Shown piece by piece: positions 1 to 6,966 of a stretch of 17,417 nt of DNA (positions are counted from its first letter, which is position 1; each line of letters opens with the position of its first letter). This stretch comes from Candidatus Stahliibacteriota bacterium (GTDB taxonomy: Bacteria; Hydrothermota; UBA3073), in assembly GCA_030627085.1 (NCBI GenBank), contig DAOUSS010000012.1, forward strand, positions 1 to 17,417, written 5' to 3'. The notes beneath the pieces are model-generated. The model was not told where the DNA came from. It made no database searches and saw only the letters and a program-made list of their open reading frames with translations. A program made the position numbers and the translations under genes.

Positions 1-8
1 CAGAAAAA

Positions 9-98
9 TTGACAGTGACTTTCAAGAGACTGTTAAGAGACAAAGATATATTTTTGTTTTAAAAAATCTCTTACAAGTCTCTTAGGAGTCCCTGTGAA
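9..98. repeat. Inverted pair of TCTCTTACAAG repeat units
   Basis: The minus-strand reading of 9-40 and the plus-strand reading of 67-98 are the same 32-base unit, of the form TCTCTTA-N2-AGTCTCTT-N3-AGTC-N-CTGT-N-AA. They match at about 25 of 32 positions by eye. The two units face each other around a 26-base AT-rich spacer, so a long imperfect hairpin is possible. Further copies lie at 8444-8517 and 8615-8674. Confidence 0.75.
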
Positions 99-116
99 AA
101 AAATAAACAACCGTGA

Positions 117-170
117 CTTGCCTGCCGGTAGGCAGGTAAGAGACTTTTCTACCTGTCGGTAGACAGGTAA
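117..170. repeat. Two tandem CCTGCC-type palindromes
   Basis: A near-palindrome at 117-140 (core CCTGCCGGTAGGCAGG) is followed 10 bases later by a diverged copy at 150-169 (core ACCTGTCGGTAGACAGGT). Both are followed by AAGAGA. They belong to the same family as the palindromes at 3065-3083, 7098-7117 and 8271-8290. All copies seen are intergenic. Confidence 0.8.
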
Positions 171-513
171 GAGATAAAGAGTCTTTGGTTTCTTAAAGCT
201 TGCTAAAGCTTCTGTTCGCGTTTGTTTAGGAAATCACCATTTTTGGCTTTTGTAAGTCGTTAATATATAAGGGCTTAAAATTTTGGGAAATCCTGCTTAT
301 ATCTGAAATAGGTTAGTATGCTGCTAAACCAGAGATATATCTGAACCTGTCTCATATTATAATCCCAGAATATGCGTTAACAACACCTCCGAAGGATCCG
401 TATGGAGAAGAGCACCGAGGTCACACATTAGTTAGCTGAAAACGCCAGGTCATCTGTAGTGATGTGATTGCTCTTGACTTGATGCGATTTCATCGGTCTT
501 CACGATATCCTCT

Positions 514-1044
514 TTACGGTCTCCTACGGTCTTGCATCCTTCGTTCAGGACGCTTTTCCGGAGGAAGCGGGCGCATTCCCTCAGGATGCAATCTTCGTTC
601 ATAGAGCTGGAGAAATTGCTTCTGTTGTTCTGGGGTGAGTATATCCCTCATCTGGCATAAATTCTCAAAAACCCGTGCTTCAACTTCAGCCTGCAAAGAA
701 GCAATCTCTTTGACTAAACTATCAGCTCTCGCCTTGTTTGGCTCAGCTTCTCTTAATAGCGCCATTAACTCTTCTCTTTTCGTAAACATCTTCTTCCTCA
801 GAGAGAGTATTTTTGGTCTCATTTCTTCATGCATCGCATTTATTGCATCCATCTGTTCTTCCGTGAGATTGAGCTTCTGTCTCAGGAGACTTCCCCGTAA
901 ATCACGTCCTTTATCTATCCGCCTCAAAGTAATGTCTCTTTTGTAACTTCGCCCCTCCCGCCAATGGTAGCCGAAAGTTAATATCGCCGCCAGATTTATT
1001 GCAACTGAGATGACAAGGACAATAATAAGAGATCTTTTACTCAT
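514..1044 (-). CDS. Membrane-anchored LTxxQ (CpxP/Spy/CnrX-like) protein
   Basis: This is a 176-residue protein with an N-terminal hydrophobic anchor at about residues 5-26. A highly charged helical domain follows, with two LTxxQ-type motifs: LTEEQ at 60-64 and LTPEQ at 136-140. That pattern is typical of the CpxP/Spy/Zra and 'heavy-metal resistance' families, which are periplasmic helical proteins that sense envelope stress or metals or act as chaperones. Its start overlaps the stop of the anti-sigma gene by 8 bases (ATGAGTAA), so translation is probably coupled. Position behind a sigma/anti-sigma pair suggests a periplasmic modulator, as CnrX is for CnrYH; that role is inferred. The C-terminus is Arg/Pro-rich. 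The ligand is unknown. Confidence 0.8.
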   Translation of the reverse strand: MSKRSLIIVLVISVAINLAAILTFGYHWREGRSYKRDITLRRIDKGRDLRGSLLRQKLNLTEEQMDAINAMHEEMRPKILSLRKKMFTKREELMALLREAEPNKARADSLVKEIASLQAEVEARVFENLCQMRDILTPEQQKQFLQLYERRLHPEGMRPLPPEKRPERRMQDRRRP

Positions 1045-1519
1045 TTTCCCCCCCGGTTAACAAATCGTCATACACACCGCTTAAAGAACCTTCTGAAAAG
1101 TCATCGAGTGAGTTAACACAGAGGAGATCGGCGAATTCCATATTCAACCTTGACTCGCTTTCTGCTCTTACCTGATAGATTGCCTTTCCCAGATAACTTC
1201 CGAGAAAGAGGGAAAAGATGACGAGTGCCGCGGCGCCTACAGGGACAGCAACACGCCTTGTCCACTCCACAAATGGAAAGCGAATAAGGCTTCTCGCTTC
1301 TCGTTCGGCGATCCTCTGTTTCAAATGAATCATGAAATAGGGCGAAGGTTCTATCTCCTCAAAATAATCAAGAGAATCTGATACCTGATGTAGAGCTTCT
1401 AATTCCCCTTGACAATCGGGACAGGTTTTTAGATGCTCTAATATATGCTGTTTCTCTTCTTCGGACACCTCACCATCTAAAAAGGCAGAAAGTCTTCTTC
1501 TTACGCGTGAACATTTCAT
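1037..1519 (-). CDS. Zinc-finger (ZAS/zf-HC2) anti-sigma factor
   Basis: This is a 160-residue protein with an N-terminal zinc-binding anti-sigma motif: Cys3, His25, then H29-x3-C33-x2-C36 (HLKTCPDC). One transmembrane helix lies at about residues 91-114, so the N-terminus would be cytoplasmic and hold the sigma factor while the C-terminal roughly 45 residues face the periplasm. A strong ribosome-binding site (AAGGAGG) lies just upstream of the ATG. It sits between the ECF sigma gene (112-base gap holding a hairpin) and the LTxxQ gene (overlapping). The family normally releases its sigma factor on redox change or on proteolysis; which applies here cannot be read from the sequence. Confidence 0.88.
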   Translation of the reverse strand: MKCSRVRRRLSAFLDGEVSEEEKQHILEHLKTCPDCQGELEALHQVSDSLDYFEEIEPSPYFMIHLKQRIAEREARSLIRFPFVEWTRRVAVPVGAAALVIFSLFLGSYLGKAIYQVRAESESRLNMEFADLLCVNSLDDFSEGSLSGVYDDLLTGGENE

Positions 1520-1567
1520 TTTTCCTCCTTCATTTATTTAGACAGGGATTTTTTCAGAAACTTGCGG

Positions 1568-1635
1568 TTAACCCCGTTAGAATTACTTGCCATTGGCAAG
1601 ACAGAGCCCCGGTATCTTATTTCTAACGGGGTTAA
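1568..1635. repeat. CCCCGTTAGAA hairpin inside the sigma/anti-sigma operon
   Basis: A perfect 15-base inverted repeat has arms TTAACCCCGTTAGAA (1568-1582) and TTCTAACGGGGTTAA (1621-1635). It encloses a second perfect stem, CTTGCC-ATT-GGCAAG (1586-1600). The right arm overlaps the stop codon (1632-1634) of the sigma gene. Transcribed from the minus strand, it would fold in the mRNA between sigma and anti-sigma genes. No T-tract follows, so it is not a classical terminator. It looks like a member of a dispersed family (degenerate copy at 8562-8592, related copy at 17224-17287). Confidence 0.85.
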
Positions 1636-2210
1636 ATTTCACCTTTTTTTCTGAGGGAAAGCAATTTCTTTTTGAGGGCACCTCTGGCTCTGAAAATTAA
1701 GGACTCAACAGAGGATAGTGATATTCCCATAATCTGGGCTATCTCCTTGTAAGATTTCCCTTCAAACTTGGATAATACAAACGCAATCCTCTGCCTTTTT
1801 GGTAGCTCATCAATTGCTCTTTTCATGATTTTTGACTTCCTTTGTCGCTCAAATTCAATCTCAACTTTAAGTGATTCAGGAGTTTTTCCCTGTTCCATTA
1901 TCTCATCCAGAGATGCAAGCCTTTCCTTGTGTTTGCTTCTATAGTCTAAGCACTGATTAATAACGATCCTATAGAGCCAAGTCGAAAACTTGGATTTTCC
2001 CTTGAAGCTTTTGGCATGGTGCCATACCTTTATAAAAACTTCCTGCGTGATGTCTTCTGCTTCGTCAGATTTGCCAATATAACGATAGATTGTATTCAAA
2101 ACACGGTGCTCGTATTTCTTCACCATCTGTTCAAAAGCGACTTCGTCACCCTCTGCTACCTTTTTAATCATTTTTGCATCCGGATCTTCACTATTGTGAA
2201 TGTTTTTCAT
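1632..2210 (-). CDS. ECF-type RNA polymerase sigma factor (RpoE-like)
   Basis: This is a 192-residue sigma70-family protein of the extracytoplasmic-function group, which directs RNA polymerase to stress-response promoters. Region 2 spans about residues 23-93, with the DEAEDITQEVFIKVW core-binding helix and the FSTWLYRIVINQCLDYRSK -10-recognition segment. Region 4 spans about 128-183, with a helix-turn-helix SYKEIAQIMGISLSSVESLI. There is no sigma-1 or sigma-3 domain. A GAGG lies 5 bases before the ATG. Its partner anti-sigma gene follows. I saw no convincing ECF autoregulatory promoter upstream. Its target genes are unknown. Confidence 0.93.
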   Translation of the reverse strand: MKNIHNSEDPDAKMIKKVAEGDEVAFEQMVKKYEHRVLNTIYRYIGKSDEAEDITQEVFIKVWHHAKSFKGKSKFSTWLYRIVINQCLDYRSKHKERLASLDEIMEQGKTPESLKVEIEFERQRKSKIMKRAIDELPKRQRIAFVLSKFEGKSYKEIAQIMGISLSSVESLIFRARGALKKKLLSLRKKGEI

Positions 2211-2337
2211 ATATCCTCAATAAGTGCAATAAAAAGACGACTAACAGTATATTCTTAATTATCAAATAGCCAGGAGAGATACTTCTTGTTCTTCCAGCTT
2301 ATCAATGAAATTCCAAGATGATAGTAATGAACGATAG

Positions 2338-2982
2338 TTAATCCCTGCGATGAGCTAAAAGGAAGATATGGATGCCAAACGCCCCGCTTCTCATATTCCA
2401 GTATAAATTCTTACTTATATGCCTTACAAACGGAATCCCCAGCGGCTTTGTATACACCTTATCGAGAACAAAACCCGCATGTAGAAATAAAGATGCAAGG
2501 CCCCTCGGGTCAAACTCCTGGATATGAAGGGGGTCATACAGATAGTCGAAACCTGTAATCACAGATTTTAGTTTATGTATGAATGCCCACCTATTGGGTG
2601 TAGAGACCGCGACTCTGCCGCCACTTTTCAGTAATCCCCTTATTCTATGCATGGCATAGAGCGGGTCTGGTAGATGCTCAATCACCTCTATCATAGTTGC
2701 CGCATTATACTCCTCTCCTTCAATCTCGTCCACCCTTATATTCCTGAATGATATATCTGGATATATAGAAGATGCAATCTCAATTGCGTTTTTATTTATA
2801 TCTATACCCACGGGAGTTACCCCATAGTTCTTCTTCAGGATGTAACAGAACTCCCCCGTGCCACATCCTATATCAAGGATTCTCTCGCCTCTCTGCGGAG
2901 AGAGAACCTTCAATATCTCCTTGAACTCCCAGTTATTGTAATCCTTACGATGGAGCACTGCGTATCTATACCCGTATTCCAT
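2338..2982 (-). CDS. Class I SAM-dependent methyltransferase
   Basis: This is a 214-residue Rossmann-fold methyltransferase. Motif I is LDIGCGTGE at residues 36-44, an acidic residue at the end of strand 2 is D61 (VGIDINKNAIEIA), and the post-I region IEVIEHLPDP at 98-107 leads to the strand-4/5 segment GGRVAVSTPN. This pattern fits the Methyltransf_11/23 type. It lies after the flippase in the same direction, which suggests methylation of a sugar or lipid-linked glycan, but the substrate is inferred only. The 175-base gap to the flippase is filled with repeats, and there is no clear ribosome-binding site before the ATG. Confidence 0.85.
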   Translation of the reverse strand: MEYGYRYAVLHRKDYNNWEFKEILKVLSPQRGERILDIGCGTGEFCYILKKNYGVTPVGIDINKNAIEIASSIYPDISFRNIRVDEIEGEEYNAATMIEVIEHLPDPLYAMHRIRGLLKSGGRVAVSTPNRWAFIHKLKSVITGFDYLYDPLHIQEFDPRGLASLFLHAGFVLDKVYTKPLGIPFVRHISKNLYWNMRSGAFGIHIFLLAHRRD

Positions 2983-3157
2983 AGTAAAATCAAAAATTAA
3001 AAATCATAGCCACAGATTACTCAGATTTTCACAGATTGAAATATTCCTTCTTATCAATAAAATCCCTGCCTGTTGCAGGCAGGCGTGGCTCATTACACAT
3101 CACATATTGCACATTTCACATTCCACATCTCACATTTCACATTTTTATATTTAATTA
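2983..3157. repeat. Spacer filled with word-like repeats
   Basis: The gap between methyltransferase and flippase contains an AT-rich word stretch (2988-3008), a CACAGATTACTCAGATT-type stretch near 3011-3037, a CCTGCC palindrome (3065-3083: CCTGCCTGTTGCAGGCAGG) and a satellite-like run of CACATTTCACATT words at 3091-3146. The satellite has about six imperfect units of 9-10 bases. No gene or terminator is visible. Confidence 0.75.
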
Positions 3158-4561
3158 TCACTCCTCGCCCACAATAAATCCTATATCATCTCGTGTTATG
3201 CCCCCTGTTATATAGAGAAAAAGTATATATATGATTGCACCGATAAACACAAGCAATACAACATTTAACATCCTTAAGAAGTAAAGAGAGATGCACATAA
3301 CTGTTGAGGCAAACGTAGGTCTTACTATATGTGGGAGGATTTGAACCCTTACTATCCTGTTAAAGGTATGACGCATAAGAAGAACCATAATAATCTCAGA
3401 GCATACTGTTGCCGTTGCTGCCCCGATTATACCCAGGATTGGTATCATGATCACATTAAGGATTATATTTGCAACTGTACCTGTTACCATAGCAGCAGCA
3501 TATTTCTTTTCATTCCCTGATGCGATAAGCCCCTGGGTGTATATACTGCCAATGGTTGTAATTGTCAGTGTCCATATGACAATCTGGAAGGCAAATGAAG
3601 CTGGTGTATATCCCTCTCCATATATGAGCCGCATGATGGGAAGTGCAAGTACAGCTCCCCCAGCACTTATTGGAAGAACAAGTGCTATAACTGCCTTTGC
3701 AGCGAAGGAGAGGATACCCTCAAGCCTTTCTTTTGATTCCTTGTAATACCGTGATATGAGAGGAAGAATAACCATCGAAAATACCCTGTCTATAAGAAGG
3801 AGGAACATCAGTAGTTTATATGCGGCAGTATAAAGGCCTGCCTCTTCTATACCTTTCATAAATCCAAGCATCGTTATGTCAAAATTGAAATATATCTGGG
3901 TCATTACAGTCCCAATCCCTATCGGCAAGGCTCTTCTCATGAGGTCCCAGCCCGTGATTTCTAATTGCGAATTCTCGATTTTCAACTCCCTCTTTCTCTT
4001 CGCAGCAAGTGCTAAAAATGATGTAGATAGAATACCTCCTACAAACCAGAAAAAAGGAACGAAATTTATATCCTCAGGAGACCTAACAAATATAAGAAGG
4101 GGGAGGAGATAAAAACTATAGGCTATGACGGCTGAAATACCTATATATTTCATTTCCTCTATTCCTCTGAAGAACCATTCGACTGAAAGCGCATAGGGGA
4201 AGAGAGAAAGACAGTAGAGGATGATAATTGGCCTCACCTCTGCCATGGTTGGTATGAGAAACGTCAATACTGCGATTATGATGAAAGCAGTTACAGCGAG
4301 GATAAATCTTAATGGAATAATCCTACCTATGTAACCTCGGGAAAGAAGAGGGGTCTTTGCTATCTCTCTTGTGCCAAGACTTGACAGACCAGGGTCTACA
4401 AAAAGGAGGGCATAACCAAGGAATGTGAAAGCGAAGCTCACCTCTCCAAATCCATGTGTGCCCAGTACCCTTGCAAGCCATATTGTGGCGACAAAACCAA
4501 GGACACGAGAGAAGACATCGCCAGAGAATACAAACAAGATGTTCTTTGTAATCCTTCTCAC
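3158..4561 (-). CDS. Polysaccharide flippase (Wzx/MATE-like, MVF superfamily)
   Basis: This is a 467-residue polytopic membrane protein with about 12-14 hydrophobic helices. Its N-terminus (SGDVFSRVLGFVATIWLARVLG) is typical of oligosaccharide/teichoic-acid flippases (Polysacc_synt family), and a conserved Gly-rich helix follows. Such proteins move undecaprenyl-linked glycan units across the inner membrane. The start is GTG at 4561, four bases beyond the fabD stop, so it is probably translated from the same mRNA. Odd feature: the central loop (KIENSQLEI, plus-strand DNA about 3955-3992) resembles the AT-rich word repeats seen between genes. Which glycan is carried is unknown; nearby polysaccharide genes suggest capsule or O-antigen. 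Confidence 0.88.
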   Translation of the reverse strand: MRRITKNILFVFSGDVFSRVLGFVATIWLARVLGTHGFGEVSFAFTFLGYALLFVDPGLSSLGTREIAKTPLLSRGYIGRIIPLRFILAVTAFIIIAVLTFLIPTMAEVRPIIILYCLSLFPYALSVEWFFRGIEEMKYIGISAVIAYSFYLLPLLIFVRSPEDINFVPFFWFVGGILSTSFLALAAKRKRELKIENSQLEITGWDLMRRALPIGIGTVMTQIYFNFDITMLGFMKGIEEAGLYTAAYKLLMFLLLIDRVFSMVILPLISRYYKESKERLEGILSFAAKAVIALVLPISAGGAVLALPIMRLIYGEGYTPASFAFQIVIWTLTITTIGSIYTQGLIASGNEKKYAAAMVTGTVANIILNVIMIPILGIIGAATATVCSEIIMVLLMRHTFNRIVRVQILPHIVRPTFASTVMCISLYFLRMLNVVLLVFIGAIIYILFLYITGGITRDDIGFIVGEE

Positions 4562-4565
4562 TATG

Positions 4566-5462
4566 TTAATCTATATCTTCAAGCCTTTCTACATTCATTA
4601 CCTCTGCATCAGGAAGTATCTTCTTTATCAAACCTTTAAGAACCTTTCCCGGACCTACTTCTATAAATCTATTTACCCCATACTCCGTCATGGCTATCAC
4701 ACAGTCTACCCATCTCACGGGTGATATTATCTGTTTTGCAAGGGCATCTTTTATCTCGTATACATCCTTCGTCAACTTCCCGGTAACATTCAGGGCAATG
4801 GGTATCCTGGGCTCTCTGAATTCAAGTTTTGACAATACCTTATCGAATTTCTCAAATGCAGATTTCATAAGTGGAGAGTGAAACGCCCCCGAGACCTGCA
4901 ATTTTATCACCCTCTTCGCCCCTGCATCCAGCATCTTAGCACAGGCTTTATCCACTGCATCCAACCTGCCCGATATCACAATCTGCAAAGGAGTGTTATA
5001 GTTTGCAATAACAATCCCATCTATCTCTTTAACTATCTTCTCTATCTTGTCAGGAGCAAATCCAATAACGGCACACATACCACCCGGGTTCTTCCTCCCG
5101 GCCTCTGACATAAGTTCTCCTCTGAATCTAACGATATGAAGTACATCCTCAAACGAGATTACTCTTCCTGCATAAAGGGCTGAATATTCGCCGAGCGAGT
5201 GTCCGGATACGCAGACAGGAATTACTCCTTTCTCTTTCAGGAGTTCGAAACATACAATAGAGTGCAAAAGTATTGCAACCTGGGCATTTTTTGATTCTTT
5301 TAACACATCTTGCGGTCCATTAAAGAGTATATTTGTTATACGCACACCGAGAGCTTTCTCTGCCTTCTTAAAAAGTTCTCTCGCCTTATCATCGCCATCG
5401 TATATATCCTTCCCCATACCGATATATTGTGAACCCTGACCAGGAAAGACAAACCCAACCAT
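4566..5462 (-). CDS. fabD: Malonyl-CoA:ACP transacylase
   Basis: FabD moves malonyl groups from CoA to acyl carrier protein for fatty-acid synthesis in the cytoplasm. Read from the ATG at 5462 it has 298 residues, close to the usual 300-310. Diagnostic parts are the N-terminal FVFPGQGSQ, the nucleophile Ser89 in GHSLGE, Arg114 in VRFRGELM, and His195 in GAFHSPLM. An upstream in-frame start would give eight extra residues, but GGAGG at 5467-5471 sits four bases before the ATG at 5462, which decides the start. The flippase follows after a 4-base gap. An insertion sequence ends 57 bases upstream, at the edge of the promoter. Other fab genes are not next to it. Confidence 0.95.
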   Translation of the reverse strand: MVGFVFPGQGSQYIGMGKDIYDGDDKARELFKKAEKALGVRITNILFNGPQDVLKESKNAQVAILLHSIVCFELLKEKGVIPVCVSGHSLGEYSALYAGRVISFEDVLHIVRFRGELMSEAGRKNPGGMCAVIGFAPDKIEKIVKEIDGIVIANYNTPLQIVISGRLDAVDKACAKMLDAGAKRVIKLQVSGAFHSPLMKSAFEKFDKVLSKLEFREPRIPIALNVTGKLTKDVYEIKDALAKQIISPVRWVDCVIAMTEYGVNRFIEVGPGKVLKGLIKKILPDAEVMNVERLEDID

Positions 5463-5488
5463 AAATCCTCCTTGATTTTCGGCCACAG

Positions 5489-5497
5489 ATTATACCA
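5489..5497 (-). promoter_or_regulatory. Extended -10 promoter of fabD at the IS junction
   Basis: On the minus strand TGGTATAAT gives an extended -10 element (TGN-TATAAT). The predicted start lies near 5482, about 20 bases before the fabD ATG, leaving room for the GGAGG site. A 17-base spacer would put the -35 at 5512-5517 (AATTAC), a poor match that overlaps the TTAA at the IS boundary. The IS therefore replaced what lay upstream of the -35. Confidence 0.6.
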
Positions 5498-5515
5498 AAA
5501 ACTGTAATTAGGTAA

Positions 5516-5519
5516 TTAA
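5516..5519. repeat. TTAA target-site duplication, left copy
   Basis: TTAA directly abuts the left IS end (CGGAAATCC). The matching copy is at 7079-7082. Removing the element plus one TTAA rejoins a word-like sequence (GGTAATTAAGTAATTCC) resembling other spacers in this window, e.g. 12546-12590, which supports this as the insertion target. Confidence 0.8.
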
Positions 5520-5544
5520 CGGAAATCCTGAATTTAGTTCAGTT

Positions 5545-5772
5545 TTATGAAATTATGTGCTGATAAAGTTTTACAGCATAATCTACAAAATAAGCCATTT
5601 GTTTCACTTTTGCATAAATGTATCTTGCTTCCCTTATATATTTGTATTGTCTATTCATTACAACAGTCCAACATTTGTTACCTTTTGGAATAATTCGCGC
5701 ACCTTGATGTATCAACTGATTTCTAATTGTTTCAAGAGATTCGCGGTTCCAGTTTGATGGCAAATACTTTTT
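5545..5772 (-). CDS. C-terminal part of the IS1380 transposase in the -1 frame
   Basis: This frame opens at an A-run right after a TAA (that is, directly at the shift point) and reads KYLPSNWNRESLETIRNQL, then about 55 more residues ending at 5545. An LPxxW..T.R..LI..GARI pattern is what IS1380-type transposases have at their end, so this is the missing tail of the upstream frame, not a separate gene. Joined at the A7 run, the product would be about 453 residues, a normal length for the family. The tail stops 25 bases from the left IS end. Confidence 0.75.
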   Translation of the reverse strand, partial: KKYLPSNWNRESLETIRNQLIHQGARIIPKGNKCWTVVMNRQYKYIREARYIYAKVKQMAYFVDYAVKLYQHIIS

Positions 5773-6905
5773 TTAAAAATGGAAAAACAATTATATGCTA
5801 TTATTACCAGATAGAGATACGCTTGATTGCCCCTGAATTTCTGTGATGGCAGTTTGCCTGCGTTAAATGGATTCTTTGACTCCTTAAAAAAGTTTTCTAT
5901 GGTTTGTCGCTCTTTGTAAAACTCATAAAAACTCGCTGCGTCTGTAAAAAATCCTATATTTGAAACTATACCGTATCTGATGTGACGTTTTCTACCTCTT
6001 ATTTTTATCGGTTTTTGCTCTTTCTCAATCAAAATTACCCTGAGTGGACAGGGACATTTAGATACGACCTTTGCCTGACCAAGATCCATAATTCTTGTCT
6101 CGTCATCGTATTGCGTCCAGTTGCTCTCGTCAATGCTATTATTCGATGCTATCCACTTATAAGGTGCACCTACTATAAATTGAAGCCCATTCTCTATAAC
6201 AAAGTTCAAATTTGACCCTGAAAGATAGGCAGTATCCGCTCTTACCACAAGATTAGGCGTGTCAAGTCTCCTTATCACATCCTGAACGAGATCTTTAAAA
6301 TCTATAGAGGGCTTTTGACTACCAAACATCAGGTTCTGTGAGACGGCTTCTCCTCTTATAAAACCAACTGACCATTGATAGCAGGGTTTACCCTTATTTT
6401 TCCGATTGAATCCAGGAACTGCCCCTTCTCGTTTGCGCGATTCTAATGAGTGTGTAGTACTGTCTATATCCAGAACAGGAAAATCCTGACAGGCACTCTC
6501 TCCAAAGTCTGTAAGAAGCTGGGTATTTACTCTGTCCAATTGCCTCAAATGCCATAATGTAAATTGATTTATGAAATTTCGTGCCGTAGTAGCCTCAAAA
6601 AATCTGGGAAGTCCTAATAGCTTTGGTAGTTCAATTTCATTGTGAAGAAGTACATTTACATTCTCAAATCGCTTTATGCCAAGGAGAATAGTGGCAATAA
6701 TACTCAAACATAGCTTTTCATCCGGGAATGGACATCTCCTCCGTTTTATCGGCTTTACTCTGTTGCGGCGTCTTTTAACGGTTACTATTTTGAATCTTTC
6801 TTCAAGATGTAGAATGTCAACGAGAAACCATGTAAGGAGAGCAAAAAGCCCATACTTTGTGAGTGTTGTTGCATCAAAACGTAGTTCTATGTCTTTAATC
6901 TGCAT
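5712..6905 (-). CDS. IS1380-family DDE transposase, main frame (frameshifted)
   Basis: This frame encodes residues 1-379 of a DDE transposase that cuts and joins the IS ends. Probable catalytic residues are D148 (LDIDSTTHSLE), D224 (VVRADTAYL) and E337 (YKERQTIENFFKES). The motif G-A-V-P-G-F-N-R-K-N-K-G-K after the first Asp is typical of IS1380. At the run of seven A (plus 5768-5774) the reading frame leaves the family's C-terminus and continues with about 18 unrelated residues to a stop at 5712. One more A, or a -1 slip at AAA-AAG, would restore the full protein. A ribosome-binding site (AAAGGGGG) and a consensus promoter precede the ATG. It may be an inactive copy, a recoded gene or a base-call error. 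Confidence 0.88.
   Translation of the reverse strand: MQIKDIELRFDATTLTKYGLFALLTWFLVDILHLEERFKIVTVKRRRNRVKPIKRRRCPFPDEKLCLSIIATILLGIKRFENVNVLLHNEIELPKLLGLPRFFEATTARNFINQFTLWHLRQLDRVNTQLLTDFGESACQDFPVLDIDSTTHSLESRKREGAVPGFNRKNKGKPCYQWSVGFIRGEAVSQNLMFGSQKPSIDFKDLVQDVIRRLDTPNLVVRADTAYLSGSNLNFVIENGLQFIVGAPYKWIASNNSIDESNWTQYDDETRIMDLGQAKVVSKCPCPLRVILIEKEQKPIKIRGRKRHIRYGIVSNIGFFTDAASFYEFYKERQTIENFFKESKNPFNAGKLPSQKFRGNQAYLYLVIIAYNCFSIFKKSICHQTGTANLLKQLEIS
5768..5774 (-). other. A7 frameshift site in the transposase
   Basis: In transcript sense the run reads ATT TTT AAA AAA AGT in the main frame. Slipping back one base with Lys-tRNA on AAA gives AAA AAG TAT TTG CCA, the C-terminal frame. The -1 frame has a TAA immediately 5' of this point, so the only possible junction is the A-run itself. 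Eight A (or five) would be in frame. Confidence 0.75.
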
Positions 6906-6937
6906 AATACCCCCTTTCTTAAAAAGCGCGATAGGGT

Positions 6938-6966
6938 ATTATAACAGATAAATGGACTTTTGTCAA
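6938..6966 (-). promoter_or_regulatory. Consensus sigma70 promoter of the IS transposase
   Basis: On the minus strand TTGACA (6966-6961), a 17-base spacer and TATAAT (6943-6938) match the sigma70 consensus exactly. Transcription would start near 6931 and give a leader of about 26 bases with an AAAGGGGG ribosome-binding site before the ATG at 6905. The transcript runs toward fabD. Confidence 0.85.

Larger units (their letters stand above)
1..513. other. Gene-poor left edge with repeats
   Basis: This stretch of about 510 bases has no convincing intact gene. Positions 9-98 hold an imperfect inverted pair of the TCTCTTACAAG repeat, and 117-170 hold two tandem CCTGCC-type palindromes. Positions 181-513 are mostly featureless. 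The plus-strand frame at 317-430 reads as a short pseudopilin-like tail ending in a stop (see findings), which may be a decayed gene end. No promoter or terminator is evident. Confidence 0.6.

Noticed and set aside
635..946. 103-codon plus-strand open frame opposite the LTxxQ gene
   Set aside because: It is a shadow of the minus-strand gene, whose motifs and coupling to the anti-sigma gene are convincing.
2211..2300. ECF autoregulatory promoter upstream of the sigma gene
   Set aside because: I looked for GAAC/GGAACTT with a TCTGA or CGTC -10 at suitable spacing; only isolated partial matches were found.
3091..3146. CRISPR-like array of CACATTTCACATT words
   Set aside because: Units are 9-10 bases, imperfect and without unique spacers; no cas gene is present.
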